This document shows positions 27,331-37,171 of a stretch of DNA of 64,000 bases, one piece after another. The stretch comes from JAIOQJ01 sp963718635. GTDB lineage: Bacteria > Planctomycetota > Planctomycetia > Gemmatales > Gemmataceae. Location of the stretch: NCBI GenBank assembly GCA_963718635.1, contig OY970367.1:4340001-4404000 (forward strand), read 5' to 3'. Each line of letters begins with the position of its first letter. The first letter of the stretch is position 1. Below the pieces are notes generated by a model. It saw only the letters and a program-made list of their open reading frames with translations. It was not told the DNA's origin and ran no database searches. The position numbers and the translations under genes are program-made.

Positions 27331-27525
27331 CGTAGCGGAAGTCGTGAGACTCCCGGCGCATCACGTAGCGGAAGTCGTTAGACTTCCGGCGCATCTCGGA
27401 AGTCTGAGGATTTCCGCGACGGTGGCGCATCTCGTAGCGGAAGTCGTTAGACTTCCGGCGCATCGCGTAGCGGAAGTCGTTAGACTTCCGGCGCATCTCG
27501 TAGCGGAAGTCTCACGACTTCTTTC
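27331..27525. repeat. tandem 33-bp hairpin repeats
   Basis: Units start at 27331, 27364, 27433, 27466 and 27499, with a divergent unit in 27397-27432. The common core is CGTAGCGGAAGTCGTTAGAC then TTCCGGCGCATC. Each unit contains the hairpin GGAAGTC-GTTA-GACTTCC or a variant. Because 33 is a multiple of three, both strands stay open and give spurious repeat peptides. The array separates the LptE-like gene from folP and might act as a terminator or mRNA stabiliser. Confidence 0.9.
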
Positions 27526-27540
27526 CTAAGATAAGCGACG

Positions 27541-28392
27541 ATGAATACGACACCCTCTCTGTCTCGTTGGCGCTGTCGCCAGCATCAATTCGACATTGGC
27601 CAACGTCCCCTCATCATGGGGATCGTGAACGTCACGCCCGACAGTTTTTCCGATGGTGGCCAATATTCATCCACTTCTCAGGCTGTTGAACATGGCTTGA
27701 AACTGATTGCCGACGGCGCGGACATTCTCGATATCGGCGGCGAATCGACACGTCCGGGCGCGACTCCCGTTTCGCTTGATGAAGAACTTCATCGCGTTAT
27801 TCCAGTGGTTGAACAGCTGGCTCGACAGTCAGCTATACCCATCTCCGTTGATACGAGCAAAGCCGAGGTTGCCCGGCTCGCGCTCGAAGCAGGCGCCTGC
27901 ATCGTCAACGATGTCAGCGCGCTGCAAGCTGACCCGCGAATGGCGGAAGTGGTGCAACAGTATCAGGCGGGCGTCGTCCTCATGCATATGCAGGGCAATC
28001 CCTCGACCATGCAGCATAATCCGCATTACGTTGATGTGGTCGCCGACATTGGCGACTTCTTTAGTGAACGGATCGCATTTGCAAAAGCAGCGGGGATCGA
28101 CGAAGAGTCAATCGCGCTCGACCCGGGCATTGGCTTCGGAAAGTCATTTGACGACACGTTGATGCAACTTCGCAAACTGGGCGAGTATCAACGGTTTGGC
28201 CGGCCGATCTGTCTAGCCGTATCGCGCAAAGGCTTCATCGGCATGATCACCAGCCGGCCGCGCAGCGGCCGTGCCGTGGGCTCGGTGGCTGTGGCCTGCC
28301 ATGCGATCCAGGCTGGCGCCGCCCAGATTATTCGCGTCCACGATGTCGCTGAACATCGCGATGCAGTGCTGATTCTTGATGCGCTTGGATAA
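27541..28392 (+). CDS. folP: dihydropteroate synthase
   Basis: A 283-residue protein that condenses p-aminobenzoate with pterin pyrophosphate in folate synthesis. Family motifs are all present: IMGIVNVTPDSFSDGG at the first strand, DILDIGGESTRPGA, CIVNDVSAL, MHMQGNPSTMQ, DPGIGFGKSFDDTL and VSRKGFIG with downstream Arg and His. The length is normal and the frame intact. It starts 15 bases after the hairpin array and runs into the sulfatase gene 17 bases downstream. Confidence 0.96.
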   Translation: MNTTPSLSRWRCRQHQFDIGQRPLIMGIVNVTPDSFSDGGQYSSTSQAVEHGLKLIADGADILDIGGESTRPGATPVSLDEELHRVIPVVEQLARQSAIPISVDTSKAEVARLALEAGACIVNDVSALQADPRMAEVVQQYQAGVVLMHMQGNPSTMQHNPHYVDVVADIGDFFSERIAFAKAAGIDEESIALDPGIGFGKSFDDTLMQLRKLGEYQRFGRPICLAVSRKGFIGMITSRPRSGRAVGSVAVACHAIQAGAAQIIRVHDVAEHRDAVLILDALG

Positions 28393-28409
28393 ATGAAAGG
28401 CGACCGACA

Positions 28410-29767
28410 ATGCGTACGGCCATCTTCTTGCTCATCGCCGCTTTGCCCGTGACCGCTATTGGGGCAGCGCCGGAAAAACAGCCGAATATCCTGTTCATTG
28501 TCGCGGACGATCTCGGCTGGGCCGACGTCGGCTACCACGGGGCGAAGATTCATACGCCGATCATCGATTCACTCGTCAAGACCGGCGTCGAACTCGACAA
28601 TCACTACGTTCAGCCAGTTTGCACGCCAACGCGCGCTGCCATCTTGTCCGGCGCTACCCAAGTCGATTTGGACCACAGGCGCTTACTTACAGCAACCGCC
28701 GAGCGATGCCGCTTGGCACCGAGACGCTTGCTTCCGCCTTGCACTCGGTCGGCTATCGCACTTACCTATCGGGGAAATGGCATTTGGGTTCGCGCGAAGA
28801 GTGGGGTCCCAACAAATATGGCTTCGACCATAGCTACGGCTCTCTAGCTGGCATGGTCGATCCTTGGACGCACGAGTATTCAGCCGGCGTCTATGCCAAG
28901 ACGTGGCATCGCAATGGGAAGTTGTTGGAAGAAGAAGGGAACGCCACCGAACTCATCGCTGCCCAGGCATGTAAATGGATCAAAGAAAAGAAAAACCCCT
29001 GGTTTATCTATGTGCCGTTTCATGCGGTGCATGTGCCGGTAGATACGCCGGACGAATACAGAGAGGCCTATCGCGACATTAAGTTCTTCGATGACCCGAA
29101 GAAGAACGAATCGTATTGGCGGTTTGCAGCCTTTGTATCGCAACTGGATGCGAAAGTCGGCGACCTCGTGAACGCGGTTGATGAGAGCGGTCAACGCGAA
29201 AACACGCTGATCGTTTTTACTTCGGACAATGGCGGCCTGCTCGCTTCGAGCGACTCGTACAAAGGCGCCGTTATCGCTTCTCCCGCACTGAGCAGCAATG
29301 CACCGCTTCGCGGCCAGAAGGCCACGTTGTATGAAGGGGGCATCCGTGTCATCGCGTTTGCCAATTGGAAAGGCGTGCTGCAGCCGCAGAAATTGATGGC
29401 CCCTATCCATGCAACCGACTGGATGCCGACGCTCACTAAGCTGGCGGGGTATGTGCCGAAGGCCGACTTGAAATGGGACGGCCTTGACATCTGGCCCTTG
29501 CTGACCGGCGTTCTCAAAGAACCCGCGCCGAGGACCATTTATATCCGCTATGGCAAAGGCGCGATCGTCCGGAATGGCAACTTCAAACTCTATCAACCCT
29601 TCAAAGGAGTTGCAGAACTTTACGACTTGACAGTCGATCCGTCAGAGAGGACAAACTTAGCGGAGAGCAAAAAAGAGAAGGTGATCGAGCTACAGAAAAT
29701 GCTTGAAGAACAGAAAAAACTTGACGAGGAACAAGTTCCGGAAGATCTCCGCGACCTGCCGAATTGA
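28410..29767 (+). CDS. secreted Cys-type sulfatase (frameshifted)
   Basis: A protein of about 450 residues with a signal peptide (AIFLLIAALPVTAIGA). The sulfatase core follows: NILFIVADDLGWADVGYHG, then CTPTRAAILSG, the C-x-P-x-R signature whose Cys is converted to formylglycine. A one-base loss near 28651 shifts the frame to RYPSRFG, after which the family sequence resumes: GYRTYLSGKWHLG, FVPFHAVHVP-type region, VFTSDNGG and LRGQKATLYEGGIRV. It probably removes sulfate esters from polysaccharides outside the cytoplasm. Sulfatases are strongly expanded in planctomycetes. Confidence 0.92.
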
Positions 29768-29778
29768 CGTGCCGCCGA

Positions 29779-30498
29779 TCAAGAAAACGAAGTAAGCCGT
29801 TTCAAAAAGGCCGCATGTTCCGCGCTTGCAGCTCCCTTTTGAATGACACGAAAAAGCGCAGGAGGATCGCCTTGCAATAGAGCGGCGGTATCGAGCCAGA
29901 GGCCGGGAAAAATGGTGCTCCGCCGAATGCCGTCCTCATCTTCAACAATTGCTTCGTAGTTGCCATCGCGCAGCACGAACCAATCAATCGCCTCATCGTA
30001 GACGCGCCAGATGATGTATTCGCGTACCCCGAAGCGTCGATAAACTTCGCGTTTCGCACGCGAATCGTAGCTCACCGTGCTGGCGGAAATCTCGGCAACC
30101 AGTTCCGGCGCTTTGATGAAGTAGCCAAGTTCATCGTATTCCACCTGTCCACCCAATTGCGGCTTGATCAACAAGACGGCATCCGGTTGCGGTTCGTTGT
30201 AATCATCGAATCGAATCGTCGCGTCGATTGATGAATCGATGCCTGGCGTGAGCGTACGATATTGTGCCAGCCAAGTCAGTAAATCCGCATGGGGATTTCC
30301 GTGTGAGCCGGCGCGAACCGGTGATGCCATGTAGACGATCCCTTCAATCAGTTCCGCTTTGATGTTGTCAGGCATCGCGTTATAGCGGCGCTCGAACTCG
30401 CCGCGCGTCAGGTGATCGCCGTTCTCTAAAGGAGGCGTCATTTTTGAAGCAAGTTTAACGACCATGGCCATTTTCCATGAGTTAGCGCTGCCAATCAA
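29779..30498 (-). CDS. Uma2-family (DUF820) putative restriction endonuclease fold
   Basis: A 239-residue protein with the PD-(D/E)XK-type pattern of the Uma2 family: EGIVYMASPVRAGSHGN, then PQPDAVLLIKPQLGG and PELVAEISASTVSYDSRAKR. The start could instead be the ATG at 30471. Biological roles for Uma2 proteins are unproven. They are abundant in Planctomycetes and cyanobacteria. It follows the CE15-like gene by 11 bases on the same strand. Confidence 0.82.
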   Translation of the reverse strand: MIGSANSWKMAMVVKLASKMTPPLENGDHLTRGEFERRYNAMPDNIKAELIEGIVYMASPVRAGSHGNPHADLLTWLAQYRTLTPGIDSSIDATIRFDDYNEPQPDAVLLIKPQLGGQVEYDELGYFIKAPELVAEISASTVSYDSRAKREVYRRFGVREYIIWRVYDEAIDWFVLRDGNYEAIVEDEDGIRRSTIFPGLWLDTAALLQGDPPALFRVIQKGAASAEHAAFLKRLTSFS

Positions 30499-30509
30499 AT
30501 GAGACTGTT

Positions 30510-31765
30510 TTAGGGCTTCCCTAATTGTTTATCGGCAAAGTCCAAAAAGGCATTCCAGTCTTCGCGGGTCATTGAGTGTTTGCCTTCGCGGAAGAAGTAA
30601 CCGAGACGGCTGTCAACCAGTTTGCCCGGTTCAGGCTTCTGCTTGACGGTCAAGCCTTCGACACCAAGCAAGCGATAAACCGGATCGGCGGCCTTAAGCA
30701 TATCAAACTGCCCATCGGGATTGGCCCACGCGTCTTCCTTGGCATTGGCAAAGAGCACAGGTCGAGGTGCGCAGAGGGCAACGAGACAATGTTGGTCAAA
30801 AGGTAGTTTCGCGGTGTCGTCACTGAATTTCTTGAAGTTGTCGCAAAACCAATGAGGGAAGCGTTCGTTGATCTGTTTAACCTGTTCGCCCACTTTGCCC
30901 CGACTGGGCGCGGTGCCGCCGCAACCTGCTTGCAGCGGTATAGCCATGGCAATGCGGTCGTCGAACGCGGCAGCCAGCAAGGCCGTCTTGCCAAGGCGCG
31001 AATGGCCGACGCAGATGATGCGCTTAGCGTCGATGCTTTTATCTGTTTCGAGATAATCTACTACGCGCTGAATGCCCCACGTCCAGGCCATTATCGTTCC
31101 GGTATCATCGCCGCTTGCATTCTCCGTCTTCCAGAAGGGGCGGATTCCTTCGCGCTTGTCAGCCCGGTCGGGATCGATGTCGCCGCCATAAAAAGTTGCA
31201 ACAGCATAGCCGCGTTCGATAATCAGATCGATATTCCATACATCCAGGGCGTCTCCACGACCTTCTTCGGTGGCGCGATTATCTTTCACTCCTTTGCGAT
31301 TTGGATACATCCACGACGTCGGAATCGACACTTTTGGATCACCCACCAGGGAATGATTGCCGCTGAAATTCAGGCCGACGAACACGGGAGCTGGTGTTCG
31401 TCGCTCATTCGGCGTGACAAGCAACAGGCGGATTTTGGCGCATTCCGGCTCGCCGAGAGAGATTTCCACCTCGCGCAAAGTGCCTTTACCTTCGTAAGCT
31501 TTGGGATCTTCATGCACCACAGAGGCTTTGAATTTTTCCGGCTTAGGCAGCTTGCCGTACATGTAGTGTTGGAAAAGATTCTTCAGTTCAGGCCGGCGTT
31601 TAGTAAACCAATCCTCCTTCGAGGCGACCTTTGTGCCATCGAACATCACGAGCGGATCGGGCAAATCCGGTTGGGAAGCGAGTTTTTGGGCGCTGGAAAG
31701 TCAGCCGCCGCGCACGTCAGAAATAGGTTGAAGAACGCAAACATCAATACAACCCGTGCAAACAT
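30510..31765 (-). CDS. secreted CE15/acetyl-xylan-esterase-like alpha/beta hydrolase (frameshifted)
   Basis: The ATG at 31765 starts a signal peptide (FARVVLMFAFFNLFLTCAAA). A one-base loss near 31700 moves the frame into LASQPDLPDPLVMFDGTKV. The body contains FVGLNFSGNHS, an oxyanion-type segment, the nucleophile elbow VGHSRLGKTALL (Ser in GHSRLGK), CAPRPVLFANAKEDAWA with the acidic residue, and REGKHSMTREDW with the catalytic His. This matches planctomycete glucuronoyl-esterase/acetyl-xylan-esterase-like proteins that cleave ester side chains of plant polysaccharides. Taken without correction, the frame lacks a signal peptide and would start at a TTG on 31664. Confidence 0.82.
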
Positions 31766-31881
31766 GGTTCGCTCTCACGAAAAGTGATTTGGCAGTAGGA
31801 GTATTGCAAGATGATGAAGGCGCTACGCAAAAGCGAGGGCAATCGATTGAGGCAACAAGATAAAAACTCAGCAAAAAAATA

Positions 31882-32002
31882 TGGGACAGAAAAATAAGAA
31901 TTTAACTACGGATAAAACGAACGATCATGAAGCCAACTTCACTCGTGCGCACCGACTGGTACGCGATGCATTTGAGTTTTTCGTTCTTATTTTTCTGTCC
32001 CA
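31882..32002. repeat. 121-bp element bounded by 19-bp inverted repeats (MITE-like)
   Basis: TGGGACAGAAAAATAAGAA (31882-31900) is exactly complementary to 31984-32002. No target duplication is obvious and no protein is encoded inside. Short elements with long perfect terminal repeats are usually non-autonomous transposon derivatives. Confidence 0.75.
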
Positions 32003-32040
32003 AATCTTTTTGTCGAAAACATCAACTTCGAGCCGCCCGA

Positions 32041-32547
32041 TTACTTATTTTTTCCTGTAATGGTTTTGATTGCCATCGCGTAGTTCTTTTCTTTCTTGCC
32101 TGCTTTGGATGCGGCGTCTTTCAGGGCGGGCACGGCTTCTTTAGCATCTGAGCCCATAGCGGCCAGGCCTTCGGCGACACTATGCTTCACGGCCGTCTCT
32201 TCCTTTTCATCTTTGAGCATTTTGACGAGCTTGTCGATCACTTCTTTCTTATTGGCCGGGTCAACCTTGCCGATGGCATGGGCGGCTTCCGCCCGCACTT
32301 TTGGATCTTTGTCGTCGAGCGCATTGATCATGTCGGGAACCGCGTCTTTGGTTAAGCTGGTCGAAATGGCCCCGAGCCGGCCAAGCTCATGAAGAGCAGC
32401 CGCTTTATCTTTGGCGGATTTACCTGACTTCAAGGTGTTCGCATACTTGATCGCTTCGGATTCCTCCTTGGTAGGCGCCGCTAAAAGCGATATGCCGCCA
32501 AATAGAAAGAGACCGAAAGTCAAAGTTGCAATGCGTCGGCTGAACAT
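32041..32547 (-). CDS. exported HEAT-repeat protein
   Basis: A 168-residue protein with a signal peptide (IATLTFGLFLFGGISLLAA). HEAT repeats of the PBS-lyase type follow: KAAALHELGRLGAISTSLTK, DMINALDDKDPKVRAEAAHA, KHSVAEGLAAMGSDAKEAVP and LKDAASKAGKKEKNYAMAIK. It is Lys-rich. It probably mediates protein contacts in the periplasm. No enzyme motif is present. Confidence 0.85.
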   Translation of the reverse strand: MFSRRIATLTFGLFLFGGISLLAAPTKEESEAIKYANTLKSGKSAKDKAAALHELGRLGAISTSLTKDAVPDMINALDDKDPKVRAEAAHAIGKVDPANKKEVIDKLVKMLKDEKEETAVKHSVAEGLAAMGSDAKEAVPALKDAASKAGKKEKNYAMAIKTITGKNK

Positions 32548-32636
32548 CTGTTTATCCTGAATGATTGAAGGGATGCGAAAGAGCCTTTAAGCTTTATCTT
32601 ACCTTATTAGACGCCGGAGGGCCTTGGAAGTTCCGA

Positions 32637-33317
32637 TCAAGTTGAAATCGGCAGCCGTTCGCCTACGAGCCTTCGATACTCTGCTTCGTCAATTCGTTGA
32701 AAGCAAATCCGTTGGCCGACTTGCAAAGGGAAGTATTCATCCTCAACATCAACGAGGACCAAAGGCGTACGGCCGATCAAATTCCAGCCGCCCGGGCGTT
32801 CCTGTGGGTAGATGCCAGTTTGGGCGCCGGTAAGGCCAACACTGCCGCCTGGCACGCGCAACCGGGGCGACTGAAGGCGCGATACCCCGCACAGTTCCGG
32901 CGGCAGATAACCGAGGTATGGGAACCCCGGCGCGAATCCGATTGCATGGATCGTATAATCGCGTCCACAGTGATGTTTGATCACTTCATCTTCGGACAGC
33001 TTTGTCATCTCCGCCACGCGCGCTAAGTCGATCTGCATTTCATAGCAACAGGGAATGTTGTGGCGTCGCTGTTCCTTAGCCTGGATGGAAGTAGGAACGG
33101 AGAGTCTCTGTAGAGCATCGACAACAGCCTTGAAACGAATCTGGTTGGCATCAAAATGCACGCCAACCGTGGCATAGGCGGGCACCACGTCGAACAGCCA
33201 GGGCCAGCCGGCCTGGCGAACGGCGCTGCTAAACCCCACCGCTGCTTGCTCGTCGAGCAGCGATACAAGCACCGCCTGATCGCCAAGTGGGACTATCGGA
33301 AAAGGCGTGGTGTGCAT
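32637..33317 (-). CDS. pxpB: 5-oxoprolinase subunit PxpB (KipI-like)
   Basis: A 226-residue protein. It starts IVPLGDQAVLVSLLDEQ, has YATVGVHFD in the N-terminal domain, and carries the family hallmark HAIGFAPGFPYLGYLP with RLQSPRLRVPGGSVGLTGAQ then TGIYPQERPGGWNLIGRTPL. With PxpA and PxpC it cleaves 5-oxoproline; KipI in Bacillus is a kinase inhibitor of the same family. No pxpA or pxpC lies nearby. It sits 10 bases downstream of glgB, an unusual pairing. Confidence 0.9.
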   Translation of the reverse strand: MHTTPFPIVPLGDQAVLVSLLDEQAAVGFSSAVRQAGWPWLFDVVPAYATVGVHFDANQIRFKAVVDALQRLSVPTSIQAKEQRRHNIPCCYEMQIDLARVAEMTKLSEDEVIKHHCGRDYTIHAIGFAPGFPYLGYLPPELCGVSRLQSPRLRVPGGSVGLTGAQTGIYPQERPGGWNLIGRTPLVLVDVEDEYFPLQVGQRICFQRIDEAEYRRLVGERLPIST

Positions 33318-33327
33318 TGCAATGCTT

Positions 33328-35285
33328 TTAGCCCTTCTGCGGCGAGAGAAGTTTCTCGTTCCCTTTCAAAAAGAGCGCACCCAGCGGGGGGATGCTCAGT
33401 TGCAGCGAAAAGGGTCGGCCATGCCAGCCATGCTGTTCGGCCTGTACGCCCCCTTGGTTCCCTTGGCCGGCGCCCCAATAGATGTCGGCATCGCTGTTGA
33501 GCAGTTCTTTCCAGAAACCGCCGTGCGGCACGCCAACGCGATAGCCGCCGCGAGCGACGGGGGTGAAGTTGCAAATGATCAGGATGCATTCGCCGTTGCG
33601 CGCTTTGCGTAGGAAGCTCATGATGCTGGAAGCGGAATCGCTGCAGTCGATCCATTCAAAGCCATCGCTGAAACAATCGCCATCGTGTAGAGCAACCTCG
33701 TTTCGATAGATGCGGTTCAGATCGGACACCCAGCGTTGTAAGCCGCTATGAGGCGCATGATGGAGTTGGTGCCAGTCGAGGCTGCCGTCGTGTTTCCACA
33801 TCTGCCACTGGCCCCATTCATCGCCCATGAACAGAAGCTTCTTTCCTGGCTGGCCATACATGTAGCCATAGAGCAAGCGCAGGTTGGCGAACCGCTGCCA
33901 GTCGTCGCCGGGCATTTTCTCTATCATCGAGCCTTTGCCATGCACCACTTCATCATGCGACAACGGCAGCACGAAGTTTTCGCTGTAGGCGTAGACCATG
34001 CGGAACGACAGCTCGCCTTGATGGTACTGCCGATGGATAGGCGGCCGTTCGATGTACTTGAGCGTATCGTGCATCCAGCCCATGTCCCACTTCAGGCCAA
34101 AGCCAAGCCCGCCGGTCGATGTCGGCCGGGAGACTTGCGACCAAGCGGTTGATTCTTCGGCATATGTCTGGACGTCTGGATAGTTCTTGAACACCTCGGT
34201 GTTGAAGCGGCGGAGGAAGTCGATCGCTTCGAGATTTTCGTTGCCGCCATAACAGTTAGGGATCCATTCGCCTGCTTTGCGGGAGTAATCGAGATAAAGC
34301 ATTGACGCGACCGCATCGACGCGCAGGCCGTCGATGTGATACTTGTCCAGCCAAAACATCGCGGAGGAAAGAAGGAACGAACGGACTTCGTGCCGGCCGT
34401 AGTTGAAGATCGCGCTGCCCCAGTCGGGGTGGAAGCCCTGCTGCGGGTCGGCATGTTCGTAGAGGTGGGTGCCATCGAAGTAGGCAATGCCATGTTCGTC
34501 CGAAGGGAAGTGCGACGGAACCCAATCGAGAATGACGCCGATGCCGTTCTGATGCAGTTCGTCGATCAGATACATCAGATCTTGCGGCGAGCCGAAACGA
34601 CTGGTCGCTGCGAAGAAGCCGGTCGATTGGTAGCCCCAAGAACCGAAGAAAGGATGCTCCGTGATCGGCATGAATTCAACGTGGGTGAACTGGGTCAGCT
34701 TCAAGTAATCGACGAGCTTCGTCGCCAGTTCCCGATAGCTGAGCCACCGATTGCCTTCCTCGGGCACGCGCATCCACGAGCCCAGATGAATTTCGTAAAT
34801 GGAGATCGGCGAACGCAGGGTGTTCTTCTGCCAGCGCGTCTTCATGTAATCGCCATCGTGCCAATGGTACGACAGGTCGGCGACGACGGATGCAGTACGA
34901 GGCGGGATTTCGTGCGAAAAACCAAAGGGGTCCGCTTTATCGACTTCAAAATTGTTGTAGCGCGAAACGATGTGATACTTGTACACAGCTCCCGGCCCAA
35001 GATTGGGCACGAAGCCGACCCAAACGCCGGAATTGCCCTGGGCATAGAGTTTCCAGTCGTGCTTGTACCAGTCGTTGAAATCGCCCATTACAAAAACTTG
35101 CGTCAGCGCCGGCGCCCAGACGGCAAACTGGGTGCCGGGAACTCCCTGCGCGTGCAGGGATGGGCGCCGAACTTTTCATAGAGCCGATAATGGCTCCCTT
35201 CGTTGAACAGGTAATAGTCCTGCTCGCCGATAATGGCCCGATCAGGAGGAAAGGCCGTTGCTGGGATGACTTTCGGTTTGCTCAT
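33328..35285 (-). CDS. glgB: 1,4-alpha-glucan branching enzyme (frameshifted)
   Basis: A protein of about 652 residues in glycogen synthesis. The N-terminus (YYLFNEGSHYRLYEKFGAHP) belongs to the CBM48-type domain. A one-base loss near 35150 shifts into QGVPGTQFAVWAPALTQVFV then MGDFNDW. GH13 motifs follow: HVEFMPITEHPF, GVILDWVPSHFP, DGLRVDAVASMLYLDY with the nucleophile Asp, YAEESTAW with the acid/base Glu, and LPLSHDEVVHGKGSM. The C-terminal beta domain ends before FLKGNEKLLSPQKG. It precedes pxpB on the same strand. Confidence 0.92.
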
Positions 35286-35372
35286 ATTTGCAGCCGCTTG
35301 AGGAAAGACACGTTCGCTTGAGGATGTAATATAGGTCCGACCGCGGAAGTTTCATCGCAGGCCTGAAATGAT

Positions 35373-36953
35373 TTAGGCGTTGGGGACTGCTCCGGTCGCT
35401 GACGCCGCCGGCTCGCTATTGATAGCGGGGCGAGCCGGGAGCGTCAGCGACCGGAGAACTCTCGCTCTTCGCGAAAGTAAAAACCGCCGAAGTCGGCGTC
35501 TTTTTTCAATCACCAGAATACAAAGCGCATATGGCACAAGCCCTGCCGCCAAAGCGACACCGAGCGTTCCCCAGCCGGTGATAATCCACGGGGCGCTCCA
35601 AACGGCAACGGGCGCCAAACTACAAATTATCGGTGTAAGCCAGGCACGGGTGCAATATTCGCGGGCTTTGATTTGCAGCAGCCGACAGACATAGCCGATG
35701 ACGCCGACGGCAATGAACAAGTTGGGAATCGCGGCAGCAGCCGATATGCCGATAACGCCGAACTGGCGTACTAAGAGAAGGCTCAAGGTGAGATTGACAC
35801 ACGCCTCCGCGAGATTCGCCTGAGCAAAGCGTCGCAGCTTGCCCATGCCATATAAGATTCGTGTGGCCACCGATTGCGCGACCACGAGTGATAACGTTCC
35901 AGAAAGAATCAATAGCGCAGGATAACAATGGTCGGCGTACTCGACCGAGCCCATCCAAATCCGCAAGAACGGACGGCCGAACATGATCAGGCCCAGGTGC
36001 ACGGGCAAAATCAGGTAAAGCGCCCAGCGCGTGCCGTTGAACAGGATACGGCGGATCGTGTCGGCATCGCCGGCGGCATCGAGCGAACTGATCGCCGGCG
36101 TCAACGTCATCGTGGCCGAGCGCAGCAGCGCCTTTGCAAATTCCACCAGTCGCAACGCGATGGCAAACCAGGTGATTTCCGGCGCGGTCAAGAAGATGCC
36201 GATGACAATCGCGCCTGATTGCACGCAGATTCGGCCCGCGACCATTGCGAGAAAAGCATCGACGCTGTAGCCGCGCACCATCCGCATTGTCTCACGATTG
36301 ACGTATCGTAAAGCAAAACGAAGTCCCGGCAAGTAAACAAAACAAAGGATGGCGAAAACCAGATGTTCGCCTAGCGTGCCCAGGGTGAAGATGATCCCCA
36401 GGCCGAGCAGGCTCGGCTCACGCTGCATCAGCATAATCGTCGCCGTCGTTCGCAAGGCGAGAAAAACAACGCGCACGACACTTTTTGCCGCGAACCGCTC
36501 CAAGCCATCGAGAATGGAAGGAAAGACACTCAAGGGAAGCGAGATTGCCAGATTGCCGAGCATCAGCAAGGTAAATGCAATGATTTCGCTCTGCTCCATG
36601 CCCGATTGGCGCATCAACGGCGCCAGCAACGGCGTCAAAGCAAAGCCAATGGCAAAGGCGATAAGTCCTAAGCCGAAGAACAATGCAATGCACGAAGAGA
36701 CGAGCCGATTCAGCTCCGTTCGGTTGTCGGCCGTATGAAACTTGGCGACATAGCGCACGACACAGGCAGCAATGCCCAGATCGAACAGCGTGAAATAGGC
36801 AAGGATCGATTCAACGAATACCCACACGCCATAGTGCGCGCTGCCGAGCGTACGGACCAGATAGGGTGATAGGAAAAAAGCCACCAACAACGTGGCTGCG
36901 AACGCAAGCCAGTTAGTAATGGCGCTCAAAAGAAATCGACGTTGAACTGGCAT
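35373..36953 (-). CDS. flippase / polysaccharide biosynthesis membrane protein
   Basis: A 526-residue polytopic protein with about 12 hydrophobic helices in the MATE/Wzx (MurJ-like) pattern, starting FLLSAITNWLAFAATLLVAF with LVRTLGSAHYGVWVFVESIL. Members flip lipid-linked sugars across the inner membrane. No glycosyltransferases lie next to it, so its substrate is unknown. The last 25 or so residues (RSLTLPARPAINSEPAASAT...) are encoded by a dispersed hairpin repeat at 35390-35456. This suggests that the original stop was lost and the C-terminus extended into the repeat. Confidence 0.85.
   Translation of the reverse strand: MPVQRRFLLSAITNWLAFAATLLVAFFLSPYLVRTLGSAHYGVWVFVESILAYFTLFDLGIAACVVRYVAKFHTADNRTELNRLVSSCIALFFGLGLIAFAIGFALTPLLAPLMRQSGMEQSEIIAFTLLMLGNLAISLPLSVFPSILDGLERFAAKSVVRVVFLALRTTATIMLMQREPSLLGLGIIFTLGTLGEHLVFAILCFVYLPGLRFALRYVNRETMRMVRGYSVDAFLAMVAGRICVQSGAIVIGIFLTAPEITWFAIALRLVEFAKALLRSATMTLTPAISSLDAAGDADTIRRILFNGTRWALYLILPVHLGLIMFGRPFLRIWMGSVEYADHCYPALLILSGTLSLVVAQSVATRILYGMGKLRRFAQANLAEACVNLTLSLLLVRQFGVIGISAAAAIPNLFIAVGVIGYVCRLLQIKAREYCTRAWLTPIICSLAPVAVWSAPWIITGWGTLGVALAAGLVPYALCILVIEKRRRLRRFLLSRRARVLRSLTLPARPAINSEPAASATGAVPNA
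35390..35456. repeat. REP-like hairpin inside the flippase 3' end
   Basis: CTCCGGTCGCTGACGC at the left and GCGTCAGCGACCGGAG at the right form a near-perfect inverted repeat around GGCTCGC/GCGAGCC. The 18-mer GAGCGTCAGCGACCGGAG recurs at 63.6 kb in another hairpin, so this is a dispersed family. Confidence 0.8.
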
Positions 36954-37171
36954 GCGCTTCCTTGCACACGTTTGATGAATTCGGAAATCCTAATGTACTC
37001 TTCACGCTCCGCGTGAAGAGTACACTTTCATCGACACACTAACCCGAAGCGTCAGCGAGGCACGACCCCGAAGCGTTAGCGTTCGTTCCGGGTCGCTCCC
37101 TTTACACTTCGGGTTAGTGTGTTGTCGCTTGCGCTCACACTAATCCGAAGAGTTGGCGTCGGTCGCTCGCC
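36954..37171. repeat. gap with two long perfect inverted repeats
   Basis: Between the flippase and recA genes, 36994-37024 is TGTACTCTTCACGC with its exact complement three bases away (14-bp arms). Next, CACACTAACCCGAAG (37035-37049) pairs exactly with 37107-37121, enclosing copies of the CGAAGCGTCAGCG-type repeat. These may terminate recA transcription on the minus strand, but neither is followed by a clear U tract. Confidence 0.7.

Noticed and set aside
27320..27529. Small repeat protein (VAEVVRLPAH repeats)
   Set aside because: It is a by-product of 33-bp tandem hairpins that stay open on both strands. There is no ribosome site and no family.
31927..32151. Short plus-strand open frame near the MITE-like element
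   Set aside because: It overlaps the inverted repeat and the exported HEAT gene, with no coding character.
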